Origin: Mycobacterium gordonae
GTDB taxonomy: Bacteria; Actinomycetota; Actinomycetes; Mycobacteriales; Mycobacteriaceae
Assembly (NCBI RefSeq): GCF_001417955.2
Contig: NZ_LKTM01000124.1
Span: forward strand, 1 to 64,000
Direction: 5' to 3'
DNA: 64,000 nucleotides
Shown: one piece after another, positions 30,131-40,311 of the stretch
How the letters are laid out: every line of letters starts with the position of its first letter
Position numbering within the stretch: position 1 is the stretch's first letter
Translations under genes and position numbers: made by a program
Notes under the pieces: model-generated
Database searches by the model: none
Told to the model about the DNA's origin: nothing
Seen by the model: the letters and a program-made list of their open reading frames with translations, nothing else

Positions 30131-31407
30131 ACCTTCTCCACCCCCGCGACGTTCCGCTTCCCGCGGCGCAGCACCAGCCATCGCCCGTGCAGGAAATCCG
30201 TTGGCTGCGGCGACCATTCGTCGCTACTGACGCGAATATTGTTGACCGACACCCCACCCTCGCCGATGGTGCGCCGCGCGGCTTTGCGGCTCTCGGACAG
30301 GCCGCTGGCCACCAGCAGGTCGACTATCCCGTCCGGCTCACCGGGTTTCAGCTCCGCCACCGCCGTCTCGCGCAACGCCGACGACAAGGTGGCCTCGTCC
30401 AGCCGGTCCAGCTCCCCCTGCCCGAACAACGCCCGACTGGCGTGCTGGACGGCCTCGGTGGCCGCCTCGCCGTGTACGAGCGTGGTGAGTTCGGCGGCGA
30501 GCCGGCGCTGCGCGGCGCGCTGTTGGGGGCGCTCCGCGGTCGCCTGTTCCAATTCGGCGAGTTCATCGGCCGACAGAAACGTGAACCAGCGCAGGTAGCG
30601 GATGACGTCCGCGTCCGCGGTGTTGACGAAGTACTGGTACCACGCGTACGGGCTGGTCATCTGCGGGTCCAGCCAAAGGCTGCCGCCACCGGTGGACTTG
30701 CCGAATTTCTTACCGTCAGCCGAGGTCACCAGCGGCACCGTGAGCGCATGCACCGCGGCACCCAGCTTTTGGCGTACCAGGCGGACCCCGGCGATGATGT
30801 TGCCCCACTGATCCGACCCGCCGATCTGCAGTGAGCAGCCGTGCCGGCGACGCAGTTCGACGAAGTCGTTGGCCTGCAACAGCATGTAGCTGAATTCGGT
30901 GTAGGAGATGCCCTCCCCCTCCAGGCGACGCCGCACGGTGTCGCGGTCGAGCATCACGTTCACCGAGAAGTGCTTGCCGATGTCGCGCAGGAATTCGATG
31001 GCCGACAGCTCACTGGTCCATTCCAGGTTGTTCTCGACGATCGCGCCGGTCGGCGAGTCGTCGAAGTCGACGAAGCGCTCCAGCTGCCCGCGGATCCGCT
31101 CGGCCCACTCGGCGACCGTGTCGGCCTCCTGCAGACTGCGCTCGCCCACCTCTCGCGGATCGCCGATCATGCCGGTGGCCCCACCCGCCAGCACGATCGG
31201 CCGGTGCCCGGCGCGCTGGAATCGACGCAATGCCAGTAGCGGCACCAGGTGCCCGGCGTGCAGGCTCGCCGCGGTCGGGTCGAATCCGGCGTACACGGTC
31301 ATCGGTCCGCGCTGCGCCTCGGCGGCCAGCGCCTCGAGGTCGGTGGACTGCGCGATCAGTCCACGCCAGCCCAACTCGTCGAGAATCCCGGACGACTCGT
31401 TACCCAT
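30127..31407 (-). CDS. tyrS: tyrosine--tRNA ligase
   Basis: ATG 31407 ([16 protein letters not shown]) gives 426 residues; the open frame upstream is a shadow of the facing gene. The class I synthetase motifs are present: [18 protein letters not shown] (HIGH equivalent HAGH at about residues 47-50), [12 protein letters not shown] and KFGKSTGG (KMSKS equivalent). A C-terminal S4-like domain follows ([16 protein letters not shown]). It charges tRNA-Tyr and is essential. It abuts the RiPP locus without a spacer. Confidence 0.97.
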   Translation of the reverse strand: MGNESSGILDELGWRGLIAQSTDLEALAAEAQRGPMTVYAGFDPTAASLHAGHLVPLLALRRFQRAGHRPIVLAGGATGMIGDPREVGERSLQEADTVAEWAERIRGQLERFVDFDDSPTGAIVENNLEWTSELSAIEFLRDIGKHFSVNVMLDRDTVRRRLEGEGISYTEFSYMLLQANDFVELRRRHGCSLQIGGSDQWGNIIAGVRLVRQKLGAAVHALTVPLVTSADGKKFGKSTGGGSLWLDPQMTSPYAWYQYFVNTADADVIRYLRWFTFLSADELAELEQATAERPQQRAAQRRLAAELTTLVHGEAATEAVQHASRALFGQGELDRLDEATLSSALRETAVAELKPGEPDGIVDLLVASGLSESRKAARRTIGEGGVSVNNIRVSSDEWSPQPTDFLHGRWLVLRRGKRNVAGVEKV

Positions 31408-31513
31408 GGCTGCGATCCTTCCAGGGCGGTAGCGGGCCGGTGCGCGCCGGATGCGTTCAGGCTGATTCCAGCCGGTTGCCCGGCAACGGCCATCCGGTAG
31501 TTTGCGGAGGGTT

Positions 31514-32392
31514 ATGGATAACCGCTTCTTCCCGTTGGTCGTGGTGGCGATCATGCTCGCCCTGGGCCTGACGCTCACCGTGGCGGACTTCAAGCGGGCC
31601 GCCACCCTGCGCCGCCCGCTGCTGGTGGCGCTGCTGTGCCAATCCGTCCTGCTCCCGCTGCTGTGCCTGGTGGTCGCCGAGGTTCTCGATCTGCAGCCGA
31701 ACCTGGCGGTCGGGCTGATGCTGATGGCCGCCACGCCGGGCGGGACGTTGGCGAATGTCCTGAGCCATCTGGCCGACGGCGACCTGGCCCTGAACCTCAC
31801 CCTCACCGCGGTCAACGCCGTGCTGTCGATCTTCGCGATACCCGCGATCCTGGCGTTGTCGATGACGTGGTTCCTCGGTGACGGACGCTTCATCCCGCTG
31901 CAGTTCGACAAGTTCCTCGGGGTGTTCGCGGTGGTGCTGATCCCCACAGCCATCGGTGTCGGTATCCGGCACCGTTTTCCCGATCTCGCCGGGCGACTGC
32001 ACAAGCCGGTCCGGATCGCCGCGGCGGTGCTGCTGGTGGTCGCCCTGGCGGCGGGAATCGCCGGCGGCCGCGCGACGCTGACGAAGAATTTCGGTGTGCT
32101 CAGCGTGGCCGTCGTCTCGTTCTGCGCGATCAGTCTGACGGTCGGATACCTCGCGCCCCGCTGGATGCACCTGGCGCCGCGCCAGGCCATCGCCGTGAGC
32201 CTGGAGATCGGCTTGCACAATGCCGTCGTGGCGATCGGCATCGCCCTGAGTCCGCAACTGCTCAACAATGCCGAAATGGCGACACCGCCGGCCGTTTACG
32301 GTGTTCTTGCGCCGCTGGTGGCGCTGACGTTCCTGTTCCTCGTGCGCCGGCTCGATCCCGCGTATCGAGGCGCCGCCCGACGCGAGACCTAG
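31514..32392 (+). CDS. bile acid:sodium symporter (BASS) family transporter
   Basis: From ATG 31514, with GGAGG just upstream, the product is 292 residues with about eight to nine hydrophobic helices, starting [22 protein letters not shown]. The family signatures [25 protein letters not shown] and [15 protein letters not shown] are clear and correspond to the two crossover regions that bind sodium. Relatives carry organic anions such as pantoate, pyruvate or bile acids. A TTG four codons upstream is a less likely start. It is convergent with mpg (4-nt overlap) and was not recalled from the same place in M. tuberculosis, so it may be an accessory gene. Substrate unknown. Confidence 0.9.
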   Translation: MDNRFFPLVVVAIMLALGLTLTVADFKRAATLRRPLLVALLCQSVLLPLLCLVVAEVLDLQPNLAVGLMLMAATPGGTLANVLSHLADGDLALNLTLTAVNAVLSIFAIPAILALSMTWFLGDGRFIPLQFDKFLGVFAVVLIPTAIGVGIRHRFPDLAGRLHKPVRIAAAVLLVVALAAGIAGGRATLTKNFGVLSVAVVSFCAISLTVGYLAPRWMHLAPRQAIAVSLEIGLHNAVVAIGIALSPQLLNNAEMATPPAVYGVLAPLVALTFLFLVRRLDPAYRGAARRET

Positions 32393-33000
32393 TCGCTGGC
32401 GCCCGGCGCCGGCGCCCGCGGGCTTCGCCGGTAGGCCGACACCTCCGGCCGGCCGGCAAGCCACAGCCGCCACGGCCGGTCCGCGGCCTGGCTGACTCCC
32501 ACCCGGGGACCCGCGGTCGCCGTCAGCGGTGCGCTGAGTTGCAACGTCACCGGGCCGCGCGGGTCGAACAGGTCGATCCCGTTATCGTCCATAGTGATTC
32601 CCAGTGCCGCGCACAGGTTTCCCGGACCGCGGGCCAGTGCGCTGCCGCGTACCGCCGCCCCGCGCCGGGCCCGGGCCACGTCGGCACCGTCCTCGATCGC
32701 GCAAGCCCGCAACAGGACCGCGGCGGCGGTGCCGTCCGGTCCGCACGCGACATTGGCGCAGACGTGGATCCCGTGGCTGCGGTAGGTGTAGAGCCGCCCG
32801 GGTGGACCGAACATGACGGCGTTGCGGTCTCGGATGCCCCGGTAGGAGTGTGCCGCGGCGTCCGGCCAGGGTCCGTCCGGGACTCCGCCGTACGCCTCTA
32901 CCTCGACGACCAGCGCCGTCACCCCCCTGGCCCGCAGCGTGGCACCGAGTAACCGGTGGGCGGCCTCGACCGGATCCACCAGGAGTTCGGTAGCGCTCAC
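32389..33000 (-). CDS. mpg: 3-methyladenine DNA glycosylase (MPG/AAG family)
   Basis: The GTG at 33000 ([20 protein letters not shown]) gives 203 residues, the normal size for this family; the frame is open further up. Family blocks are [10 protein letters not shown] with the catalytic glutamate region, [35 protein letters not shown] spread over about residues 52-86, and the late [14 protein letters not shown]. It removes alkylated purines in base excision repair. The order tyrS-mpg is as in M. tuberculosis apart from the inserted transporter gene. Confidence 0.94.
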   Translation of the reverse strand: MSATELLVDPVEAAHRLLGATLRARGVTALVVEVEAYGGVPDGPWPDAAAHSYRGIRDRNAVMFGPPGRLYTYRSHGIHVCANVACGPDGTAAAVLLRACAIEDGADVARARRGAAVRGSALARGPGNLCAALGITMDDNGIDLFDPRGPVTLQLSAPLTATAGPRVGVSQAADRPWRLWLAGRPEVSAYRRSPRAPAPGASD

Positions 33001-33049
33001 CGAACCGATTCTGCCCGGCTCTTGACAACCGCCGAACAAAGGGCGGATA

Positions 33050-33081
33050 TTCATCACATGATGACTTCATCGCATGATGAA
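33050..33081. promoter_or_regulatory. tandem operator-like repeats over the ABC gene start
   Basis: TTCATCACATGATGA (33050-33064) and TTCATCGCATGATGA (33066-33080) are direct repeats with one difference and a 16-bp period. Each is itself palindromic (TCATC-N4-GATGA; the second extends to TTCATC/GATGAA at 33066-33081). They cover the proposed start codon of the ABC ATPase gene. The TetR gene at the end of the same operon is the obvious candidate to bind them; that is inference. Confidence 0.6.
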
Positions 33082-33810
33082 TTAACCGGCCCGGCCGTCA
33101 GCATCGAACACCTGCGGGTCAACCGCGGCAAACGAACTGCGCTGCATGACTTCTCAGTGCAGATCGGCAGGGGCAGCATCACCGGCCTGCTGGGACCGTC
33201 CGGATGCGGCAAGACCACGCTGATGCGCAGCATCGTCGGCACCCAGATCGTGACCGCCGGCACCGTCATGGTGCTCGGGCACCCGGCCGGCTCGGCCGCG
33301 CTGCGCCGACGGGTCGGCTACGTGCCACAGGACCCGACCATCTACCACGACCTGCGGGTCGTCGACAATGTGCGCTATTTCGCCAGCCTGTACGGCTATG
33401 ACGCGGACGCCGCCGACAACGCCATCGAGCGTGTCGGCCTGACCGATCACCGGACCGCCTACTGCGGCAACTTGTCCGGCGGGCAGCGCACCCGGGTGTC
33501 CCTGGCCTGCGCGCTGGTCTGCGGCCCCGAACTACTGGTCCTCGACGAACCTACCGTGGGGCTGGATCCCGTTCTCCGCGTTGATCTTTGGTCTCAGTTC
33601 AACGAGCTGGCGCGGACTGGCACCACGCTGCTGGTGTCCAGTCACGTGATGGACGAGGCCGATCACTGCGGCGATCTGTTGCTGATGCGCGAAGGCCGAC
33701 TGGTCGCCCACACCACCCCGACCCAACTACGAGAGGACACGTCGTGCACGTCACTGGAGGAAGCGTTTCTGTCCATCATCCGGCGCAGCACAGAGCGCCG
33801 AGCCGGCTAG
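33058..33810 (+). CDS. ABC transporter ATP-binding protein
   Basis: The 250-residue ATPase has Walker [17 protein letters not shown] (about residues 43-58), Q-loop [15 protein letters not shown], signature [15 protein letters not shown] and Walker [14 protein letters not shown]. It fits the DrrA-like drug or lipid exporter class. The permease gene starts inside its 3' end. Start choice is uncertain: ATG 33058 or 33061 falls within the operator-like repeats, which would suit a leaderless or nearly leaderless transcript. No ribosome site is seen. Confidence 0.92.
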   Translation: MMTSSHDELTGPAVSIEHLRVNRGKRTALHDFSVQIGRGSITGLLGPSGCGKTTLMRSIVGTQIVTAGTVMVLGHPAGSAALRRRVGYVPQDPTIYHDLRVVDNVRYFASLYGYDADAADNAIERVGLTDHRTAYCGNLSGGQRTRVSLACALVCGPELLVLDEPTVGLDPVLRVDLWSQFNELARTGTTLLVSSHVMDEADHCGDLLLMREGRLVAHTTPTQLREDTSCTSLEEAFLSIIRRSTERRAG

Positions 33811-34562
33811 GCATCAAGGGCTACACCGCCACCACGGCGCGAATCCTGCGCCAACTGGCTGCCGACCACCGCAGCGTGGCGATGATCCTGGTGGTGCCCG
33901 TGGTGGTGATCACGTTGATGTACTTCATGTTTCAGAACGTGCCGCACCGGCCGGGTATGCCGACGCCGTTCAACAACACCTGTCTGATCCTGCTGGGCCT
34001 ATTCCCGCTGTTCGTCATGTTCATCATCACCTCGATCACCATGCAACGCGAACGCGCTTCCGGGACGCTGGAACGCATCCTCACCACCCCCCTGCGCCGG
34101 CTCGATCTGCTGATGGCCTACGGCACCGCTTTCTCGGTTGCCGCCGCGGCCCAGGCCGTCGTCGCCTGTGTCGTTTCGTTCTGGTTCCTGGGCTTTCACA
34201 CCGAGGGAAGCCCGTTGTGGGTCTTCGTGATCGCCGTGATCAACGCGATTCTGGGCGTGGGCCTGGGGCTGCTGTGCAGCGCCTTCGCGCGCACCGAGTT
34301 CCAGGCCGTGCAGTTCATACCGCTGGTCATGGTCCCGCAGTTGCTGTTGGCGGGTGTGATCGTGCCGCGCAGCGCGATGCCCGATTGGCTGCACTGGGTC
34401 AGCGACGCCATGCCGGCCAGCTATGCCCTCGAGGCACTGCAGCAGGTGGGTGCGCACGCCGGGCTGACGGCCGTTACGGTGCGTGACATGGTTGTCGTGC
34501 TGGCCTTCGCCCTGGCGTCCCTGTGCCTGGCCGCCGTGACGCTGCGCCGGAGGACGCCCTAG
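33744..34562 (+). CDS. ABC-2 type transporter permease
   Basis: The GTG at 33744, preceded by GAGAGG, overlaps the ATPase gene by 67 nt and gives 272 residues. The protein has an N-terminal cytoplasmic helix (ATTARILRQLAADHRSVAM) and about six membrane segments, including LVVPVVVITLMYFMF and LILLGLFPLFVMFIITSI. The ABC-2 family segment QRERASGTLERILTTPLRRLDLL is present. With the ATPase it forms an exporter of the DrrAB type; the substrate (drug or lipid) is unknown. Confidence 0.9.
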   Translation: MHVTGGSVSVHHPAQHRAPSRLGIKGYTATTARILRQLAADHRSVAMILVVPVVVITLMYFMFQNVPHRPGMPTPFNNTCLILLGLFPLFVMFIITSITMQRERASGTLERILTTPLRRLDLLMAYGTAFSVAAAAQAVVACVVSFWFLGFHTEGSPLWVFVIAVINAILGVGLGLLCSAFARTEFQAVQFIPLVMVPQLLLAGVIVPRSAMPDWLHWVSDAMPASYALEALQQVGAHAGLTAVTVRDMVVVLAFALASLCLAAVTLRRRTP

Positions 34563-34563
34563 C

Positions 34564-35172
34564 GTGGCAGGCCGGCGTCCGGGACGGCCCGCCGGAAACT
34601 CCGACAGCCGGGACCGCATCCTGTCCAGCGCCCGAGAGTTGTTCGCGGTCAATGGTTTCGACCGTACCTCGATCCGGGCGGTGGCCAGGGCAGCCGGCGT
34701 CGATTCCGCCCTGGTGCACCATTACTTCGGCACCAAGGAACAGCTGTTCGCCGCTGCTATCCACATTCCGGTCGACCCGATGCAGGTGATCGGACCGCTA
34801 CTGGAAGTCCCGGTCGAGGAGTTGGGGTGCAAGCTGCCGTCGCTGTTGCTGCCGCTGTGGGACTCCGAACTGGGCGCCGGCCTGATCGCCACGTTGCGCT
34901 CGCTGATCTCGGGCGACGATGTGGGCCTGGCGCGTTCGTTTCTGCAGGAGATCGTCGGCGGCGCGGTGGGATCGCGGGTCGACGATCCACCGGGGACGGG
35001 CAAGCTCCGCACCCAGTTCGTCGCCTCACAGCTGATGGGCGTGGTGATGGCGCGCTACATCATCAAGGTGGAGCCGTTCGCGTCACTGCTCACCGAGCAG
35101 ATCGTGGCGACCATCGCACCGAACCTGCAGCGCTACCTCACCGGGGATCTGCCGGAGGGCCTCACGCCGTAA
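34564..35172 (+). CDS. TetR family transcriptional regulator
   Basis: The GTG at 34564, one base after the permease stop, starts a 202-residue protein. The TetR helix-turn-helix lies at about residues 18-62 (SRDRILSSARELFAVNGFDR, IRAVARAAGVDSALVHHYFG), followed by a helical ligand domain. It is the third gene of the ABC operon and probably represses it through the tandem repeats at 33050-33081. The 3' end overlaps the convergent Trm112 gene by 11 nt. Confidence 0.92.
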   Translation: MAGRRPGRPAGNSDSRDRILSSARELFAVNGFDRTSIRAVARAAGVDSALVHHYFGTKEQLFAAAIHIPVDPMQVIGPLLEVPVEELGCKLPSLLLPLWDSELGAGLIATLRSLISGDDVGLARSFLQEIVGGAVGSRVDDPPGTGKLRTQFVASQLMGVVMARYIIKVEPFASLLTEQIVATIAPNLQRYLTGDLPEGLTP

Positions 35173-35362
35173 GCCGGGCGTGTTCCTCGTCGTCAACGTC
35201 GCGGGCCTCGTCGACCAGCAACACCGGGATGCCGTCGTCGATGCGGTAGGCGCGGCGCAGCCTCGGGTTGTAGAGCTCTCGGCCCTCGTTCACCAGCAGC
35301 AACGGGCCGCGGTCGCCCGGGCACACCAGGATGTTCAGCAGGGTGTCGTCAAGCATCGGCAT
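35162..35362 (-). CDS. Trm112 family protein
   Basis: This 66-residue protein starts MPMLDDTLLNILVCPGDRGP and has RRAYRIDDGIPVLLVDEAR, matching the bacterial Trm112/UPF0434 family. Eukaryotic Trm112 is a zinc-binding activator of methyltransferases; the bacterial role is little known. Only one cysteine is present here, so zinc binding of the usual kind is unlikely. It overlaps the following large acyl-CoA synthetase-like gene by 14 nt and the TetR gene tail to tail. Confidence 0.88.
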   Translation of the reverse strand: MPMLDDTLLNILVCPGDRGPLLLVNEGRELYNPRLRRAYRIDDGIPVLLVDEARDVDDEEHARLTA

Positions 35363-38336
35363 TTACTTGCTTTCCGCTGAGCTCGGCGCGGGCCGCCGGG
35401 GTCAGCTTGCGGAATTCGTTGGTGGCGGCGTCGAAGTACCATGCCTGACGCCCGGATTTCGGGATCCCGGCCGCCCGCAGGGCACTGACGGTGGGCCGGA
35501 AAGTCGCACTGAGCGACATCTTAGGCACCACATGCACGATGTCGGGGCCGAGCCCGACCGGCATGCCCTCGATGGCCTCGGTGAGGTCGGCCGCGGTGAT
35601 CGTCGCGCCTGGCCGCAGCGTCACCGCGGCGACCGCCAACTGCCGGTCACCCGCCGACACCCCGTAGGTCACCGCCAGATCGACAGCGCTGATCAGGCCC
35701 AGCGCGTCGACGACAAGCTCGGCGTACACCATGCCCCGCACCGTGCGGATCACCGCGCCACGCCGGCCGGCCAGCCAGAAGTCGCCGTCCTCGTCGCGGC
35801 GGAACAGGTACTCGGTGGAGATCCAGGTGTCGGCGGGAGCGAACACCCCGCGCTTGACCGATGCGGTGGGGTCGATCGGGCCACGCGACTGCGCGAGCAG
35901 CACGCCGATCTGGTTGGTGGCGGCCACCTGCACGAAGCCGTCGTCATTCTCCAGGATCAGGTCGTTCTCGGGGTCGTACGCGCCGAGTTCGACCCGCCCG
36001 GCGCCGGGCAGCGGCCGGCCTTTGCTGCCGACCTTGGCGCCCGAGACGTTGGCCAGGACGGCCTGGCCGTCGGTGGTGGCGAAGAACTCGACGACGTGCG
36101 CGGGCGCGAAGGCGTCGACGACCCGCCCCCACAGCCCGGTCGGCATGCCCGAACCGATGAACAACCGCACCGGATGGTTGCCGTGCAGCCCGAACTCCGG
36201 GTCGTCGACCACGTCGCGCAGCATGGCCCACGTGTAGGACACCACCGTGACCCCGTACTGACGGATCTCGGCGACGAACCGGTCCGGGCGCAGCCCACGG
36301 GACAGCGCGATGCGGGTGCCGCCGACCACCGCCCCGCCCAGGCTGACCAGTAGCGCGGACTCGTGGTGCAGTGGTGTGAGGCAGTACACCGTGTCCTTGC
36401 GGTCCAGCGCGGCCGTCGATGCGGTGCCGAACGCCGACAGGGCCCACCGGAAGTTGGTGATCTGCTTGGCGACCAGTTCGCCGCCGGCGGCGTTGAACGC
36501 GATGAACGCCAGGTCGCGCGCGAATCCGGGGTTGGCGCGGTACCAGGCGGGCAGTTGCACCGCGTCGGGGTCGATCTGCTCCATGTCGATGACGTTCGCG
36601 TCGTCGGGCAGGTGCAGATCCCGCGACTCGCCGCCGCCCAGCACCAGAATCTGGCCCGGAAGTTGGCGTGCCGCTTCGAGGTTGGTGGGGTCGGTCAGGA
36701 TCTCGCTGACCGCCCCGAGCCGGACCTGCGCGGCCAGGTCGGCGTCCTCACGCATCAGCACGGCCACGCCGCCCAGCCGGGACAGCGCGGCGATCGCGAC
36801 CAGCGCGCTGGGCCGGGTGGCCATCAGGACACCCACCCGGTCGCCCTGGCGCACCCCGACCTCGATCAGGCCGCGGACGACGTTGTTGATGCGCTTGTTG
36901 ACCGCTTCGTAGGTGTGCACGCGGCCGTCGAACAACAGGAATTCGCCCTGCGGGGCGTCGTGGGCCTGCTCATCGATGATGCGGCCCAACGAGATTCGGG
37001 TGTGGTCGTTGAGCTGCCCCAGCCGCGCCAGCCGGGGCAGGGTGCGAACGGTCTCCACGGCCAGGGTGCGCATGGAGCGGTTGGCCGCGACGACGGCGTC
37101 GGCCGCACCGCGGGCCAGCGCCAGCGCCGCCTCGGACATTTCACCGAGGCCGTGCGCGATGCGGGAGCTGAAAGCCACGCCGCTGTCGTTGTGTTCCTCG
37201 GGTTGCTCGACCATCAGGCTGATGCTGGCCGGCTTGTCGCCGTTGCTGGAGATCCAGCGCACCCACTCGGCGACGGTGGGCCAGCTCTGCAAAGCGGCGC
37301 GGGATCCCACCACCAGGCCGAAATGGCCTGTGCGGATCAGGCATTCGTACACCTCGGTGTTCGGTGCGGCCCGCCGGATGCCGCGCACCGAGGCGGGCTG
37401 GCCGATGTCGTCCACCTCGCCGACGAAAGCCAGGATCGGACAGGTGATGTCGGTCAAGGTCACCATCTGACCGTTGATCGCGAATCCGCCGGTCATCATG
37501 CGGTTGTGGGCGATGAACTGCTTGAGCAGCTCCGAGATCGCCGGGCCGGACCAGGCGATCCATCCCTCGCGTTCGAGGAACCTGCGCTGCTGTTCCCTCG
37601 GCAACAACGCCTCACGGTCATGCAGCTGGCGGACGAAGTCGATTCGCGCCTGCGCCGTCTTGATCGGGTCCATCATCTGAAAACCGGTGCGCGCCATCCA
37701 ACTTGGGATGTTGAGGCGGTTGAAGACATGGTCGGCCATGAAGTCGGCGACGCCGGGCGCGATGTTCGCCGGAATGCCCATCGGCAGTGCGGCCAGGGTG
37801 TCGACCGGGGAACCGAACGCCACGATGCTGGCCAGGTTTCTCGACCGCCGATACGCCGCGACCTGGTAGCACCACATGCCGCCCTGGGAGTACCCGACCA
37901 GGTGCACGTCCTGCCCGGCGGCGTCCCTGACAGTGTCGATGGCCTGATCCAGCGCGACGATGTGGTCGGCCAGGGTGCGCTGCATGCCGCCCTCGACCTT
38001 GTCCGGTGACCCGAAGTCGATGACCCACGGGTCCAGCCCGCTGGCGTGCAGGATGCCCACGGCGCCGTCTTCCCGGGTGACGTCCCACATGTCGGCCGAC
38101 ATCATCATCGGGTGCACCATCAGCACCGGCGGGCCGACCGGCGGCTGCCCGGGCCGGTTGTCCGGCGGGAAGTAGCGGCGCAGCTTGTACATCGGCACGC
38201 TCTCGACGACCTGGGACGGCGACGGGATGCTGCCCGTCTCCAGGCCACCCAGCCGGAGCACTTCCAGACCGTTCTGAGCGGTGGCTACCAGCCGCTCGAC
38301 CGGCCGCGTGACCATCGAAAAATTGAGATCCACCAC
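35349..38336 (-). CDS. fused alpha/beta hydrolase (PHA synthase-like) and AMP-binding protein
   Basis: The 995-residue protein has an N-terminal alpha/beta hydrolase with nucleophile elbow LVGYSQGGMWCYQ (Ser150), similar to PhaC and lipases, at about residues 60-370. An acyl-CoA synthetase-like AMP-binding domain covers about 440-980. The synthetase P-loop, normally SGTTG, reads FIAFNAAGGELVAK, and the later TTE motif reads FFATTDGQ, so adenylation may be weak or lost. The architecture and position match Rv1683 of M. tuberculosis, described as a bifunctional lipase/acyl-CoA synthase-like protein linked to triacylglycerol. It is soluble with no signal peptide. Confidence 0.88.
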   Translation of the reverse strand: MVDLNFSMVTRPVERLVATAQNGLEVLRLGGLETGSIPSPSQVVESVPMYKLRRYFPPDNRPGQPPVGPPVLMVHPMMMSADMWDVTREDGAVGILHASGLDPWVIDFGSPDKVEGGMQRTLADHIVALDQAIDTVRDAAGQDVHLVGYSQGGMWCYQVAAYRRSRNLASIVAFGSPVDTLAALPMGIPANIAPGVADFMADHVFNRLNIPSWMARTGFQMMDPIKTAQARIDFVRQLHDREALLPREQQRRFLEREGWIAWSGPAISELLKQFIAHNRMMTGGFAINGQMVTLTDITCPILAFVGEVDDIGQPASVRGIRRAAPNTEVYECLIRTGHFGLVVGSRAALQSWPTVAEWVRWISSNGDKPASISLMVEQPEEHNDSGVAFSSRIAHGLGEMSEAALALARGAADAVVAANRSMRTLAVETVRTLPRLARLGQLNDHTRISLGRIIDEQAHDAPQGEFLLFDGRVHTYEAVNKRINNVVRGLIEVGVRQGDRVGVLMATRPSALVAIAALSRLGGVAVLMREDADLAAQVRLGAVSEILTDPTNLEAARQLPGQILVLGGGESRDLHLPDDANVIDMEQIDPDAVQLPAWYRANPGFARDLAFIAFNAAGGELVAKQITNFRWALSAFGTASTAALDRKDTVYCLTPLHHESALLVSLGGAVVGGTRIALSRGLRPDRFVAEIRQYGVTVVSYTWAMLRDVVDDPEFGLHGNHPVRLFIGSGMPTGLWGRVVDAFAPAHVVEFFATTDGQAVLANVSGAKVGSKGRPLPGAGRVELGAYDPENDLILENDDGFVQVAATNQIGVLLAQSRGPIDPTASVKRGVFAPADTWISTEYLFRRDEDGDFWLAGRRGAVIRTVRGMVYAELVVDALGLISAVDLAVTYGVSAGDRQLAVAAVTLRPGATITAADLTEAIEGMPVGLGPDIVHVVPKMSLSATFRPTVSALRAAGIPKSGRQAWYFDAATNEFRKLTPAARAELSGKQVNADA

Positions 38337-38500
38337 TGCTCCTCAATGCTCCTGACGTCGGCCTTGACCAGCGAGGACATCATGGCACATCGGCGACGGC
38401 GTGTGGTCTGGGTCACTGCCTTTACCCGCGGCGGCGGTCAGCGCCGTCGACCCGCTCGCGTCGAGCAGTGATGAGTGCCATCGGGTTTCACGTCTGTCCG

Positions 38501-40189
38501 TCACCGGTCCCACGTCGATCCGGCCCCGGATTCGCCGTCCCAGGTGCCCGGCAACATGGGAACCCGCGGGCCGCCGCCGAACTCGTCGTCGGCCAGTGCC
38601 GTCAGACCTGTCGCCGCGGCGCTGCGCTGCGACACCGTCCCGGGGAAACCCGCACCCCTGACGCCCGACGCCGCGCCCTTCTCCGAAGCCGACACGTCGG
38701 GCTCCAGGTCCATGTACTCGTACCCCCGGCCGAGCTGGGCCACCTTCGCCCGTCGGCGTTTCGGGGCGCCCGCCGGTTCCGGGGGCGCCGCGGCAGCCGC
38801 AGGTTCGTCGGCGCTGTCCGGGTCCGGCGCCTTCTTGCGGCTGCCCGTACCCGCTGCCTTGCGGGCCACCGAGCCCAGGTCGCCCACCACATAGCCGAAG
38901 TTCTCCATGCCGGCCCCCAGACCCAGACCGACACCGGTACCGGTGAACGTCGGTGGCGCCGCGGTCGGCGGAGGAGCGCCCGGCGCCGGAGCCGACACCG
39001 TGGCCTCGGCCGGGGCGGGCGCCGGCGACGAGGTGGACGTCGGCACCGTCGGAACCAGGGCCGCCAACGGCGGAGTGACCGGGGGTGCGGCGGGTGGTGC
39101 CGGCGCGGCGGCAGCGAGCGCGACCAGTCCTTTGACCCCGATCGGCGCCAGCACCGCGCCCGCCGCCAGTGGCACCAACGGCGCGGTCAGCAGCGGCACC
39201 ACCACCGCGAGCAGCACGATGGTCTGCTCGAGCAGCGTCTTGAGCAGCGCGATGGTGTCGGTGATGACCGTGCCGATGATCTCCACCGTGACGAACAGGA
39301 TGGTGAAACCGATCGTCGTCGGATTGCCCGAGGCGAACGCCGCCGTGATATCCAGCGCCACGAACGAGAACATCTGCGACAAGAACAACACGTACGTGCC
39401 GATATCCATCGGGTAACCCAGGGCGAAAGCGACGTTGAACGGGCTGAAGTACGTCAGCGGATTGCCGAGGATGACCAGGTAGGGATCGAATCCCGAGAAC
39501 AGCGCCTGGAAGAACGGCAAATTGGACAACGCGTCGATCAGCGGCTGGATGTAGTCGTCGTAGAAGTCGATGTAGCCGATGTCGGTCAGCCACTGATAAA
39601 AGTCGTTCTGCCGGTCCGGCGGCAGATCCTCGGCGGCCGCCAGCGCGCCGGTGGTGACGATCTCCGGCGCGGCGGTGGTCTGCGGTGCGGTGTTCACAGC
39701 CGCGTCGGCTATGCCCTGATAGGTGGTCATCACGGTGGCGGCCTGGATCCACATCCGCGCGTAGTCGGCCTCGTTGAGGGCGATCGGAATCGTATTGATG
39801 CCAAAGAAGTTGGTCGCCACCAACACCGCGTGCGTGGCATGGTTGGCAGCCAGTTCCGCCAGCGTGGGCATGGCGGCCAGTGCGGCCGTCCAGGCGGCGG
39901 CCGCGGTTTCCTGCCGGACGGCTTGAGCGGCGCTGTTGGTCGCCGCCTGGGCGAGCCACGCCAGATACGGCAGGTGAGCCGCCACATAGGCGTGCGCCGC
40001 CGGGCCGTTCCAATCACCGGCCTGCACGGCCGACAGCACGCCGGTCAGGTCCTGCGCCGTCCGGGCGTAGGAGGTGCTCAGCGAACTCCACGCGGCTGCG
40101 GCGGCAAGTAACGGCCCGGCACCGGGTCCGCTGCTGAGCAACGCTGAATGCACCTCCGGGGGCGTGGCCATCCAGATCGGGGCGGTCAC
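38501..40189 (-). CDS. PPE family protein (PxxPxxW type), downstream of a B12 riboswitch
   Basis: The GTG at 40189 starts a 562-residue protein. The PPE domain is at about residues 1-175: [17 protein letters not shown] with the Pro-Pro-Glu at 10-12, WxG-like [10 protein letters not shown], and [21 protein letters not shown] hydrophobic middle follows (about 240-370), then a Pro/Ala-rich part, a basic [16 protein letters not shown], and the C-terminal GAGFPG and PMLPGTW motif of the PPW subgroup. It resembles PPE2 of M. tuberculosis, which is also behind a cobalamin riboswitch. No cobalamin genes follow it here; the next minus-strand gene is the hydrolase/AMP-binding fusion 164 nt away. A role linked to cobalt or B12 is inferred from the riboswitch. 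Confidence 0.92.
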   Translation of the reverse strand: MTAPIWMATPPEVHSALLSSGPGAGPLLAAAAAWSSLSTSYARTAQDLTGVLSAVQAGDWNGPAAHAYVAAHLPYLAWLAQAATNSAAQAVRQETAAAAWTAALAAMPTLAELAANHATHAVLVATNFFGINTIPIALNEADYARMWIQAATVMTTYQGIADAAVNTAPQTTAAPEIVTTGALAAAEDLPPDRQNDFYQWLTDIGYIDFYDDYIQPLIDALSNLPFFQALFSGFDPYLVILGNPLTYFSPFNVAFALGYPMDIGTYVLFLSQMFSFVALDITAAFASGNPTTIGFTILFVTVEIIGTVITDTIALLKTLLEQTIVLLAVVVPLLTAPLVPLAAGAVLAPIGVKGLVALAAAAPAPPAAPPVTPPLAALVPTVPTSTSSPAPAPAEATVSAPAPGAPPPTAAPPTFTGTGVGLGLGAGMENFGYVVGDLGSVARKAAGTGSRKKAPDPDSADEPAAAAAPPEPAGAPKRRRAKVAQLGRGYEYMDLEPDVSASEKGAASGVRGAGFPGTVSQRSAAATGLTALADDEFGGGPRVPMLPGTWDGESGAGSTWDR

Positions 40190-40311
40190 CGGACGACCGT
40201 TCGGATGGAGACGGAAAACGTTGTCAGCGTTGGGAAATCACAAAATAGAAGCCGAGTACACATCGGGCGACGATCGCTCTCTCGGGGTACACCGCCCCGG
40301 GTCGCAGGACG

